Below are positions 48,201-56,661 of a stretch of DNA of 64,000 nucleotides, piece after piece; position 1 is the stretch's first letter, and every line of letters starts with the position of its first letter. The stretch comes from Pomacea canaliculata (Eukaryota > Mollusca > Gastropoda > Architaenioglossa > Ampullariidae), in assembly GCF_003073045.1 (NCBI RefSeq), contig NC_037592.1:42527760-42591759 (forward strand), in the 5' to 3' direction. Below the pieces are notes generated by a model that saw nothing but the letters and a program-made list of their open reading frames with translations, ran no database searches and was not told where the DNA came from. The position numbers and the translations under genes are program-made.

Positions 48201-49627
48201 CCTGTCATTCAGGAGGGAAAACACAGTATATAACCTACCAACGAAGTAACAAAATGTCATGTATAGCAAGGAACGATGAAAATTTATCCTCAAAAAAATG
48301 AAACCCGTTATTCAAGTAGACAAAAGTATGTAAACCGCAATTCTTGTTATATTCTTGCTACCTGAACACGGGAACCATTCTAGCAAGTTTAAGGCACACT
48401 TCTATGCAATAGCCTTTTAGGTTTTTTTTCACAACTCAAACTAACAGAATTCAGTCTATACTAGTTCAAAGCAGGACTTCTCCAAAACCTATATCAAAAC
48501 CTTTGATCACTTGCAGAGACCTCCACCCAATGTAAATACCATTACTAACCATGGGAAAAATTATCATGCACCAAGTGCTACTTATCTGTTAGTCAAAAAT
48601 CGATGAAGAATTAACATCAACCACATCTTTGTATATAAACCAATTTTTCCTCTTTAAAAATTAATTTTCCCTTATTTTAATGCCTTTGTTTTGTAGCAAA
48701 GTAGTGTTTCCTGTCTTTAGATTAAAGGCTAGATGTAAAAAAGCATAACTTTTGCTTATTTTGTTACCCTTATAAACAAACTTTTGTTATAGTCTTGTTG
48801 ATGCGTGCCCAAATTATACTATAGGGACAGACTTGTTATTTTGCTGTGAGACAGCATTTAGTTGAAACAAATCTCTGCTACTCATTAAACTTGCTATAAC
48901 ACAATAGGAAACATCAAACTATCTCAGCCTCAGCTACAATTGAAGAAAACTGGTGAAAATAACTAAAACATTTTGTACATCTGTAGAACATACTTTGACT
49001 TGAGTTGTACCTCTGCCTCACCTTCTGCAGCACATTGTGAGTGAGATAGAAGTGAAGAAGGTCGAGGGCACCAGTGTGAGCTTCCACAGAGGAGTAGAGC
49101 AAACGGTAGAAACTGAGCTTCAGGGAGGGGCTGAAGCTGAACATCTTCTGCAGAGGTTGGATGTAGGGCACAAAAGACAGGATAATGGAGGAGGAGGAGA
49201 GGTTGGGTGGGTGGTAGATGGCCAGTGACTTTAGACGAAAACAGTGTGTCTCTAAAGCCCCTAGCAGAGCAAAGTCAGTTTCCTCAGGATTGTCAGTGGG
49301 TAGAAACTTTTGCAGCCATATAACACCATGGATGAAGAACTGTCCATACTGTGCAATACATGTGATTTCTTCAAATAAGTAGTTGGGTGACATGAGAGCC
49401 TTAAAGGAGTGTGCATAGCTGCGGTCATTTTCAAAATGTTTCCAGCCTAATGAAGAGTCCAGAATTCTGCTCCATGCTGGGAAGGCTTCCACTGCCATTA
49501 TCTTTTCCTTCCAGTACAAATACTGGAAGATACCGCTGAGCACAAGATCGGGCAAGAAGGTAATGGTGGTTTCAAGAGAGACCCCACTAGGCGTGGCATC
49601 CACATCATCCAAATCTGTGTGTGACAT
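39278..49627 (-). CDS. F-box protein with leucine-rich C-terminal region, at least 5 exons
   Basis: Likely substrate receptor of an SCF (SKP1-cullin-F-box) ubiquitin ligase. Exons: 49627-49022 (202 codons), 48201 to about 47937, 46331-46104, 40073-39978, 39589-39278 with stop. The F-box lies near residues 24-70: LPDLVLSGIFQYLYWKEK, then a W (AW) and W (GWKHF) as usual for the fold. Later exons contain leucine-rich, repeat-like text such as LKSLAIYHPP, LQELYLTSDE and LKTLLVYEHK. Exons 3-5 join in phase 0. Exon 2 and exon 3 do not join in phase with the donor I chose, so a small exon may be missing between 47.9 and 46.3 kb, or another donor is used. The exon 3 donor looks like GC (CAG/GCAAAC). 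It vaguely resembles FBXO33/FBXO39-type proteins, but I cannot assign an orthologue. It ends convergently with TUSC3 and starts divergently from MRPL30. Confidence 0.7.
39535..39800. repeat. About 64-bp tandem repeat, 4 copies, including a splice acceptor
   Basis: Units contain GAGGTTAAGCAGCACAGTCT, a CACACTTCAG word and CATGTACTGTAAAACAG. The first unit is the start of the last F-box exon and its acceptor; three more copies lie in the intron before it. Confidence 0.85.
40430..40963 (-). mobile_element. Tc1-like remnant in F-box intron
   Basis: About 25-bp inverted repeats (CACCCTTGTGCAAA and its complement) lie at 40430-40455 and 40942-40963. Between them the minus strand encodes MPSKIDVTPKKHSSIVTLHE then YRNMAKTVGVG, like the N-terminal helix-turn-helix of Tc1 transposases. 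The rest is lost. Identification rests on short similarity. Confidence 0.45.
41278..41615. mobile_element. hAT MITE with 8-bp target duplication ACCTAGCT
   Basis: Left end CTGCGGTTCTCAACTTGTGG pairs with right end AAAAGTTAAGAATCTCTG. ACCTAGCT flanks both ends (41270-41277 and 41616-41623). It was later split by the MITE at 41309-41459. Confidence 0.75.
41309..41459. mobile_element. MITE with CAGGGCTTCTGC ends, nested copy 2
   Basis: Same family as the copy at 16534-16708, shorter by 24 bp through an internal deletion near the GGACCCC block. Flanked by ATACAG on both sides, and nested inside a larger hAT element. Confidence 0.7.
41725..42260 (+). mobile_element. LINE A 3' fragment, split by a SINE
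   Basis: Plus-strand text RARRLLRNSYREHKTHDFVQ and VATFLGMQEPLLETVK, then after the SINE at 41954-42106 RRKNCLTNVTDWSSC. Target duplication CAAAGCCGTGGTGA flanks the SINE. Confidence 0.7.
41954..42106 (-). mobile_element. tRNA-derived SINE, 5'-truncated, 14-bp target duplication
   Basis: Minus-strand copy lacking the A-box head. The C-run tail appears as GGGGGGG at about 41954. CAAAGCCGTGGTGA flanks it at 41940-41953 and 42107-42120. Inserted into LINE A. Confidence 0.85.
42261..43629. other. F-box intron, nothing recognised
   Basis: AT-rich unique-looking DNA between two LINE A copies. Confidence 0.4.
43630..45960 (-). mobile_element. LINE A (endonuclease/reverse-transcriptase type), longest copy
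   Basis: Minus-strand text in order: FDLKKLQDPNIAAVFKA, KKQPWIMNNILDLCDQR, SKKACQLLAILTKTDQHK, NRWNEYCKNVYNFQL, MGKVERAVLSLMGRKLPGID, EELLAEEQACFRP, IHIRITTATAAMARLDRIWH, TKYKLYKSLVVPILYY, DRKERRIQAFENKSL. This is the linker and reverse-transcriptase half of a LINE of the kind annotated as endonuclease-reverse transcriptase, probably RTE-related. The 3' end is near 43630 with a CAGT-repeat tail. Many breaks; split by the hAT MITE at 45305-45540. Lies in the F-box gene's large intron. Confidence 0.8.
45305..45540. mobile_element. hAT MITE with 8-bp target duplication CTCTATGG, inside a LINE
   Basis: Starts CAGACCTGGGCAA and ends TTGCCCATACCTG. The flanking CTCTATGG is present at 45297-45304 and 45541-45548. 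The right end carries a tandem duplication of a GGCCCCTTG...AATTAATTGCCCA block. It interrupts the open LINE text on the minus strand exactly at the duplication. Confidence 0.85.
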
Positions 49628-50451
49628 AGTTATACCAACTTGCCTGTGTCATCCAGGAGTCATGTTCATGGTTTCTAGATTACTCCCTCCCTCTGTGATT
49701 TTTTAAAGGGTTGGGCTGAAGTCTTTAAATTCCTCTGTGCATCATTTGAAACACGCTGGTTCCTAACTGACTTCATTTGGACAGACACTATACTAGACCT
49801 GGTACAACTGGCAGAGAAAACCAATCGGTGTTAAATACATATATTATTAATATAAAAAAACTAATTTCTGGGGAATAAAATACCTTTTTCACCAACATTT
49901 GTCTTGTACCTCTTGCATTGAACTTCCACTGAAAATGCACCTCTTTCAATAAAAGCATGCGGGTTTAAAGTAAGTTTAAATGCGGTCAACCTTTCAAGCT
50001 CGCGGGTACTTTTTGCTGAAGTTGTCAACAGATGTTAATGATGTGGTCATTGCGGACACTTTTCGTATTTCCCACGTTATACGAGCCTGAGTTGGGATCT
50101 GCTTTAAACATTCAACTTTGAATATGTTCTAGATCTTCCATGAAGCTGAAATGTACATATCCTGGCACGTATCGTATTTTAGTGCGCTATCATTAAGGAA
50201 TATAACATTTATCTTACTTTATTCTACGTTTTTATAGTTTGATAACTTTCACCGGCAAAGCACATACTGACCGCCCCCATCATGCAATAACAGACTATCA
50301 TTTTTCGCTTCGTAACTACAGTCTCCACAGAAAAGACTTTTTACACTGACTTACAAAAAATAGTTTTGTTTTATAATTTATAAATCTCTTGCTTAAAGTA
50401 AACTTCGAAACTGTGAAACATTAAGTTTCGTAATCGAAGAGAAAGAGAAAC
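49628..50451. promoter_or_regulatory. Likely shared divergent promoter, F-box gene / MRPL30
   Basis: The two start codons face away from each other across 824 bp without recognisable repeats. A bidirectional promoter is inferred from geometry alone. Confidence 0.4.
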
Positions 50452-53400
50452 ATGGCGGCGATTTTGCAGGTGAGCAAGTAGTAGCAAAAGGAAAATCTGT
50501 TTCAGTTTGTGCTGCAGTCAAACCGAACTTATGTATAGTTTTTAGCAAAGCATGCAAAAGATTCTTGGAAATTTTAATGTAATGTGTATGGATTTAGATA
50601 AATTATATTTGGAACTTTCTTAGATACGTATGTGTGAAAGAGATCGTCAAGGTTTAAAGAAAGTTGTGTTGTCGGATATTCGACATCATGGCAGCAGTGG
50701 CGAGGTTGAACAAGATCTAGAACAAAAAGAGTATAAGCTTCGAGTAAAAGTTCAAGCTATATTAGTCTGGTCATTCTCATGATGTTGCAAAACGTGAACG
50801 CTGTTGACATTGAAGATGAAATGCTTCCAGAGACTGCTTCGCATCTCTGAAAGAAACAAACGACTTTCGTCACCCTGGTTGGTCACCAGAAACCTCTGCT
50901 CGCCATGGTAAGGAGGCGGAAACTACATTGTAGTTTGGTTGGGACATGTCGCTTAGCATGACACATTGCCCAAAACATTCCTCCAGGGATGTGTGGAGGG
51001 AGGACGTCAACAAGGCAAACAGAGAAAGTGGTGGTTGACCAACATCTGGACAGGCCATCAGATGGGAGACTTAATGGAAGGGTTACAGACTAGGTTCCCA
51101 TGGCGCGAATTCAGTCATTCATTCATCCCCTGACTGGTACCTGTTGCTGGGGGAACACATCAACAGATGCAACAACCGAAAAACCACATCACTCACACCT
51201 GTTTTGAGTGATAGTGAGCAGGTCCTCCATAGGATAACCAGTCCAGTCTTTGACATTTGTAAGACATTTCTTCATCTGGCCCTTGCGGTGGTGATCACCC
51301 TTCGATGTACCTTGAAGGACAGTCTTTCACAAGGTGTCATACAGGCTGCACATTGCAAAACCACAGCAGCTTAAGCTGCTTGACTGTTGCAAGTAGATGT
51401 TCCTGGTGTTTTACATAGTGTGGTAACCATGCTTGGTTTAAACTTATTGGTCTTGTGTTCCCTGTATAAGATCCAGAGCAGTTTTCAAGATCCAGGGTGT
51501 TTACTCAGCTATATGAGCATAAACTATCACAAGTGTTGTGCTATGTAATGTTTAAAAGGATATTATTTATATGTTTATTCATTATTAATATAATGTGATT
51601 CTGTTTTTATTTCAGCTTGTAAGAGTTGTCAGGCTGAGCTCATCAGTCTGTCAGGTCACACAAGTACGCTGGAAGAAAGTTCCAAAATGGCGGGATCCAC
51701 AGGATTTTGTCATGGGCACAACCACTTTTGGAACGAAATAAAAGAAAAGAAGAAGAAGCAGGCAAAGTAGAGCAGGCACCATCTATGCTACACATGGTGA
51801 CAAGGGTCAGGCCCCTTTACGGAAGACCGCACTGGGAGAAAAAAGGCAATGAAAAATCTTGGACTAGCCGAAAAGGTATTCTTATTCTGCCTTCAACGGC
51901 AAACCCAAATTGTTGTGTTTGAGAGTAATAACAAAAATCTTTCACCTGAAGGCAATTTCATACTGTGGGGGTCTGGGGACTATAGGGGAGTGGATGGTGG
52001 AAAGGACAATGAGGCAGAGAGTAGAGTAGGTGTGGGAGGAGGGTCACTGCTCTATGCCACCAGATTGGCACCAGTGCTGGAATATGTTGCGCAGGCTTGA
52101 CAAGTACAGTGGGTCTGGTGTACCTGAGCCCAGCAGCTGTGAATGGGCCCAGCCTTGGTCAGTGCAGTGGGCAATTTAAACATGGGAAGGTGCTCTAGTT
52201 ACAGTAAAGTTAAAAATAAAAGTAGAACATGTTCGCTGCAAGTGTAGCGTTAAGATGTACATTAGCACCGGAAAGGAAGGCAAATTATATATACTATAAA
52301 ACAAACAACAAATTTGCATCAAGAATAATCATGTGCGCAACTACAACATCACACACACACACCACTGACACTTCATCTGAGGTTGAGCAGATGGCACAAA
52401 CGATTTCAGGTGTCTATTACTTTTACATATTGGCATGGAATAGCGTTTACCTGTGCTTAGTAATATAAATTCTCTTGTTAGTACATGTTCAGGTACAGAC
52501 AAAATGCGTGAAACTTTCCTAACTGTTCGTTGATCACAAAAAGAAGCTAAATCCCTCTGTCCGACACCAATTATCTTACAACAGATGTGAACAATGCTAT
52601 TCAGACTGTTCCTATCATGGACATCTTCTTCTTCTTCTTCGTTCCTATTTGCCCCCAGTGGAGCATAGGGCCGCAACCACACGCCACCATCGGACCCGGT
52701 CCAGGGCATCCCTTTCTAGTTGGGACCATGTCATGCCAGCTGTCTCTGCCTCTCTGTGGACTGATCGTCTCCACATCTGTCTGGGTCTCCCAACCTTGCG
52801 TCTCCCCTGTGGGTTCCAGCCCAGAGCTTGTCGCGTTATATTGTCGGCTGGCTTTCGTAGGGTGTGGCCAATCCAGCCCCACTTTCGCTTCTTGATGTCT
52901 AGGCTGGCAGGGTTTTGGTTGGTTCTCTCCCACAGGGCGGTATTGGAGATCTTCTCAGGCCATCGGATGTTAAGAATGCGGCGCAGACATTTATTGATAA
53001 ATGATATCATGGACATAGAGATTGCGAATCCAGCATATAAATGAAAATGATAAAAGACTCAATAAACAACTGGTAGAAACGGTCTAAGATTGCTTGACTA
53101 ACTGAAAAACTATTGAGCTTACGAAAAAGGTACATTCTTTGTTTGGTGTTAGAGAGAGAGTTGAAAGAGATGTTGAAGCACTCCACCCAACTGCACTACA
53201 AAGTAGCCTAAGACATGCCCACAGATCTCATAAGGCCCCTACGACTTGTTGACCTTTACCCGCTTTAGTGATTCTATCACACAGACTTCAGAAATAACTA
53301 TGTCGTTGTTGGAGACAAGCCACTGAGTTCCCTAACATTATCGGAAACTCAGACAGTCGCTTTTATCCTTTACTGCAATTTTTTTATCATTTACTAACCA

Positions 53401-54248
53401 CTCAGGCGTAAACAACTCTCTGTTCAAGTAGTGCTGTAGATCCTACTGCACTTGACCTAATGTTTGCAGTCTATATTACGGTACTGAATGAAAGGTAGAT
53501 ATAATCAAACTGTAAGCATATTATTATATATGGGGGGGGGAATTATACAATTACAAGGGGCCAGGAGAGGTCGTTTGCCCCAATGCCTGTGTGCTCTTGG
53601 TGGTCCTGATGTTACATGGGCAATTGTCTTAGTATTTGTCACATGATTCTGCATTGTATTTTGTATATCTGTCTTTCATTAGTTGTCAGTACTGTTGTTT
53701 ATTCTTCTGTCCTTTGTATGCTGTCCATGTCTTGTTCTTGTCTCAAGTGCGAAGAACATGTTCAATAAGTGTATGTGCTACATTAATCACACATTTATTA
53801 TTTATTATTTTTTATTCAAATTGTGTGCATATGTGTGTGTGTGTGCGCGCGCATGCCTATGTTGCAGCAGCGGAAGCCTGTAATTCATAAAAACACAGCT
53901 GATGTGAATAAACTACTGGAAAGTGTAAAACACCTGATAAAAATAGTGCCTATCACCTTTCCACAAGGCCTTCCTACAAGTGAGTCAGATTTGCAGAATT
54001 GTACCCTTCATCCTGATGGGCGACTGGTCATTAAAAAGACAATTTATCCACTGGAATCAGATGACACAAACAGCATATGGAAGATGGATACTGAAACACT
54101 AAAAAAAGCAGGGGAAAAGGTGCTCTCTGAGTATAATCTCAGTGCTGAATATTTTCCAGCAAAATATGTTTTCAAGTACAACCAAGATGGAAAAGAATAT
54201 CGATACACAGGGGATCATAATATTGGCGCTAACAGAGACTGGTATTAA
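50452..54248 (+). CDS. MRPL30: Mitochondrial ribosomal protein uL30m (L30), 3 exons, two frame breaks in exon 2
   Basis: Component of the large mitoribosomal subunit, made in the cytosol and imported. Exons: 50452-50469 (M-A-A-I-L-Q), 51616-51875, 53868-54248. Recognised from HMVTRVRPLYGRPHWEKK in exon 2, KAMKNLGLAEK before the donor, and HKNTADVNKLLESVKHLIKI with TFPQGLP in exon 3. These match the human order HIVTRIK, RPYWEK, VHKN, VKHLIRI, LPQGLP. The C-terminal tail is about 60 residues longer than in human. Within exon 2 the reading passes through three frames: the start (LVRVVRL to WRDPQDF), the middle (from about LLERNKRKEEE to HWEKK) and the end (AMKNLGL). That means two single-base breaks, one in a run of six A near 51840. 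Conserved text on both sides suggests assembly indels or a recent lesion rather than an old pseudogene. Intron 1 holds two LINE fragments; exon 3 follows a GT/GC microsatellite. Confidence 0.85.
50690..51115 (+). mobile_element. LINE A 3' fragment in MRPL30 intron 1
   Basis: AAVARLNKI, then QRLLRISERNKR, WLGHVA, KTFLQGCVEGGRQQGKQRKW and MGDLMEGLQT read on the plus strand with stops between. The 3' end meets an oppositely oriented copy at about 51118. Confidence 0.7.
51120..51510 (-). mobile_element. LINE A 3' fragment in MRPL30 intron 1, tail to tail with the previous
   Basis: The antisense strand reads KTVLQGTSKGDHHRKGQMKK and TNVKDWTGYPMEDLLT. ATTC-repeat tail near 51115-51125. Confidence 0.65.
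52625..53004 (-). mobile_element. RTE-like LINE 3' end, 12-bp target duplication (LINE B copy 2)
   Basis: Minus-strand text [48 protein letters not shown] then a stop, with a short GAA-repeat tail. TATCATGGACAT flanks both ends (52613-52624 and 53005-53016). Severely 5'-truncated; intron 2 of MRPL30. The tail differs from copy 1, so these are related but separate subfamilies. Confidence 0.85.
53430..53600 (-). repeat. Dispersed repeat shared with 59.94-60.14 kb
   Basis: ACCTAATGTTTGCAGTCTATATTAC here is the inverse of the block at 60095-60125, and a GGGGCC flank also recurs inverted. Likely two copies of one unnamed element. MRPL30 intron 2. Confidence 0.55.
53630..53815 (+). mobile_element. 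CR1-group LINE 3' UTR fragment
   Basis: Plus-strand match: TTGTTTATTCTTCTGTCC, TATGCTGTCCATGTCTTG, then a terminal TTTATTATTTATT. Ends about 50 bp before MRPL30 exon 3. Confidence 0.55.
53833..53853. repeat. GT/GC microsatellite before MRPL30 exon 3
   Basis: An alternating TGTGTGTG to GCGCGC run sits 15 bp upstream of the exon 3 acceptor. Confidence 0.8.
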
Positions 54249-54405
54249 GACAGCTGTTGTCAAGTTTCATGTAACTGTAACAATATAAATTGCTGCATTC
54301 ATTTTCATTTAGGTGTTCTTTGATATTGTATATATCTCTTTGATGGATGTGTACAAATTTTACTCAAATTTTTTTTAAAATTCATGTTTCGTTCTCTATC
54401 AGCAA

Positions 54406-54411
54406 ATTAAA
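54406..54411 (+). terminator. Probable MRPL30 poly(A) signal
   Basis: ATTAAA lies 158 nt after the stop codon, in AT-rich 3' flanking DNA. Confidence 0.4.
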
Positions 54412-55608
54412 ACGATAGCAATCTGTGTTTTTGTGTGTTTTTTTTTAATTCCATAAAGTTCTCTTTGGATACAGTTATACCAAATTTGTTGTTTGGATGT
54501 GAATTGCTTTTAACTAGTTAAGGTCAAATTCTATTTGAAAAAGTGGCAATAACAGTTTTTAAAAAACCTGTTAAGAATGCTATGAAACTCTGTTTAAAGG
54601 CATTTATCTGCCTGTCAGTAAGCTCAGTGCACTTTAATGAGTAGTGAGTATTAGCAAATAAAGTAATGCAGCTTACCAGTACAACATAATGAATGAGAGG
54701 GAACACATAAAATTTTAGTTCTCTGAAAGTATTCCTTTTAACCATCTCTTATGCCATGTCCATCAGTACTAACTGAAGATAAGACTTAATTATTTATCTC
54801 TTATGGCAATTAGATGTTTAAAGAACTAGAATATCTAGGGAAGGAAAAGACCAGTTATCTTAAACACTCTAGGTGTAAAACCAGAAGTTTTAGTTGATAA
54901 AAAAATATTGGCCATCAGGAGTAGTTTAACCTCATTTTTTTCAACATTCAGTATTCTAATTACATCAGCAGTAAAGGGAGTCCACAAAAGATCCTATTAT
55001 TTGGGTTTGAAAAATACTAGCTCACTTGCAGCAAGAAGAGGGCAAGCAATCTCTAAGAAAGCCTTGCTGTGTTAGGCTCTGCTTATCCCAATGTAAGCAG
55101 ATAGTTAATCTGGGTTGGCCCACTAGCAGTCCTGAGGATCTGTGGGAAAAAAAAAGCAACAGGATCAAGAACTAATGAGTTTTTGTTTTGAGGCTAAACT
55201 TTCTTTACACTTTAACAAAATTTTAAGTCATGAAACCTCTACATAACTGAATTTTTTTTTTTAATTTGAAAACGTCAAAGTGTGAAGTGAGAAATGTTTG
55301 TCATACAAATAATATTCGGCAAAGAAAACATAGTAGTCGATAATATTAGTTCATGTCCAAATTATTCAGTTATGCATAAGACCCACGACATAATTTCAGT
55401 AGTGCATGAAGTTTTTAAGTAAATGTAACAAAGGAAACTTATGTTCGAAATAGTTTTCGGTCAACACCCTTCTGCCTGCCGTACCGATCGATGCTTCTCC
55501 AAATTACACTGAGGATAGATGGAGAATCTGGATGTGACAACTTGTTTGAAAGGCTGGCCGACGAGGGGATATCCCGCTAGACAAAGTCCCGCATTCCCAT
55601 GGTGGGGG
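54412..55608. other. MRPL30-ALG8 intergenic DNA, nothing recognised
   Basis: AT-rich, without gene text, up to the SINE at 55609. Confidence 0.4.
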
Positions 55609-55767
55609 CGGTCCGGTGGCGCAACTGTTAGCACCTGTCACCAACCCAGTGAAGGTTGGCTGTCGGGTTCAGCTCTCGTCTCGGGCGCGCCGTTCTTTTC
55701 TGCACGTGACATTTGTTTACAGGGTGACTGCTTTAGTCGCCGGCTCTGCATAAAACACCCACCCATG
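55609..55767 (+). mobile_element. tRNA-derived SINE
   Basis: GGTGGCGCAACTGTTAGC head, GGGTTCAGCTCTCGTC B-box region, GCATAAAACACCCACCC tail. CCCATGGT lies on both flanks. Confidence 0.8.
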
Positions 55768-55868
55768 GTACAAAAGTTACAGCTGGGTGAGAGTATCGAC
55801 CAGCCATGCAACCGTCTGGGACCCGTGGCGCAGAAAAGCGTTGTCATATGGCTGACTTACGTTGTCAT

Positions 55869-56168
55869 ACACTGACTTGTATGCAGTTCCTGGCTGCTAG
55901 GTGCTGAGTATGAACTATAGTTGGTCGCTACACTGACTTGTATGCAGTTCCTGGTTGCTATATAGGTGCTGAGTATGAACTATAGTTGGTCGCTACACTG
56001 ACTTGTATGCAGTTCCTAGCTGCTAGGTGCTGAGTAGGAACTACAGTTGGTCGCTACACTGACTTGTATACAGTTCCTGGTTGCTATATAGGTGCTGCTA
56101 TGAACTATAGTTGGTCGCTACACTGACTTGTATGCAGTTCCTGGTTGCTAGGTGCTGAGTATGAACAG
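55869..56168. repeat. 61/65-bp tandem repeat, 5 copies
   Basis: ACACTGACTTGTATGCAGTT begins units at 55869, 55930, 55995, 56056 and 56120. Alternate units carry an extra TATA near the middle. Lies about 0.5 kb upstream of ALG8. Confidence 0.85.
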
Positions 56169-56219
56169 TTCTGGCCCTGTTCACAAACCTCTGAACAGAC
56201 AAATATACATGTATTAGGT

Positions 56220-56445
56220 TAAGGTGACCAGACGTCCCGCATTTGGCGGGACAGTCCCGCTTTTGACCTCTTGTCCCGCCTGAATATCGGGCGGGACGCC
56301 CAATGTCCCGCTTTCTGGCTTTCTGGCAAGTCCATCAAATGTCCCGGTTGTCTTTAAAAATCACTTTTTTCGGCGTTCTTTGACGGTGACGACACCATCA
56401 TCGGAACGTGTCCCGCTTTCGCCCCCGAAACGTCTGGTCACCTTA
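56220..56445 (-). mobile_element. 226-bp hAT-like MITE, copy 2 (upstream of ALG8)
   Basis: The same element in the opposite orientation and of identical length. By eye it differs from copy 1 at about six positions (roughly 97% identity). The flanks share ATTAGGT on both sides. It lies 216 bp upstream of the ALG8 ATG. Confidence 0.85.
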
Positions 56446-56661
56446 ATTAGGTAGTAATTAAGATTTATGTCAATTAGGCTTGAAAATAACATACAGTTCA
56501 AAGCTTGACAGCAGTTAAAAAGAGCACCCTTAGAAAAACCGGTCATGCAAAGGCATGTAGACATTCAAAAGTGGAAGATGGAGAAAGTCACTAAAACAAA
56601 TTTGTTGACTGTCACGTTTAGTAAACAAAAATAACCAGTCGAAGTGACGCCCCCTGTCAAA

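Noticed and set aside
50637-50790. Extra MRPL30 exon reading RMCERDRQGLKK
   Set aside because: The text continues directly into LINE A reverse-transcriptase remains (AAVARLNKI), so it is part of the LINE.
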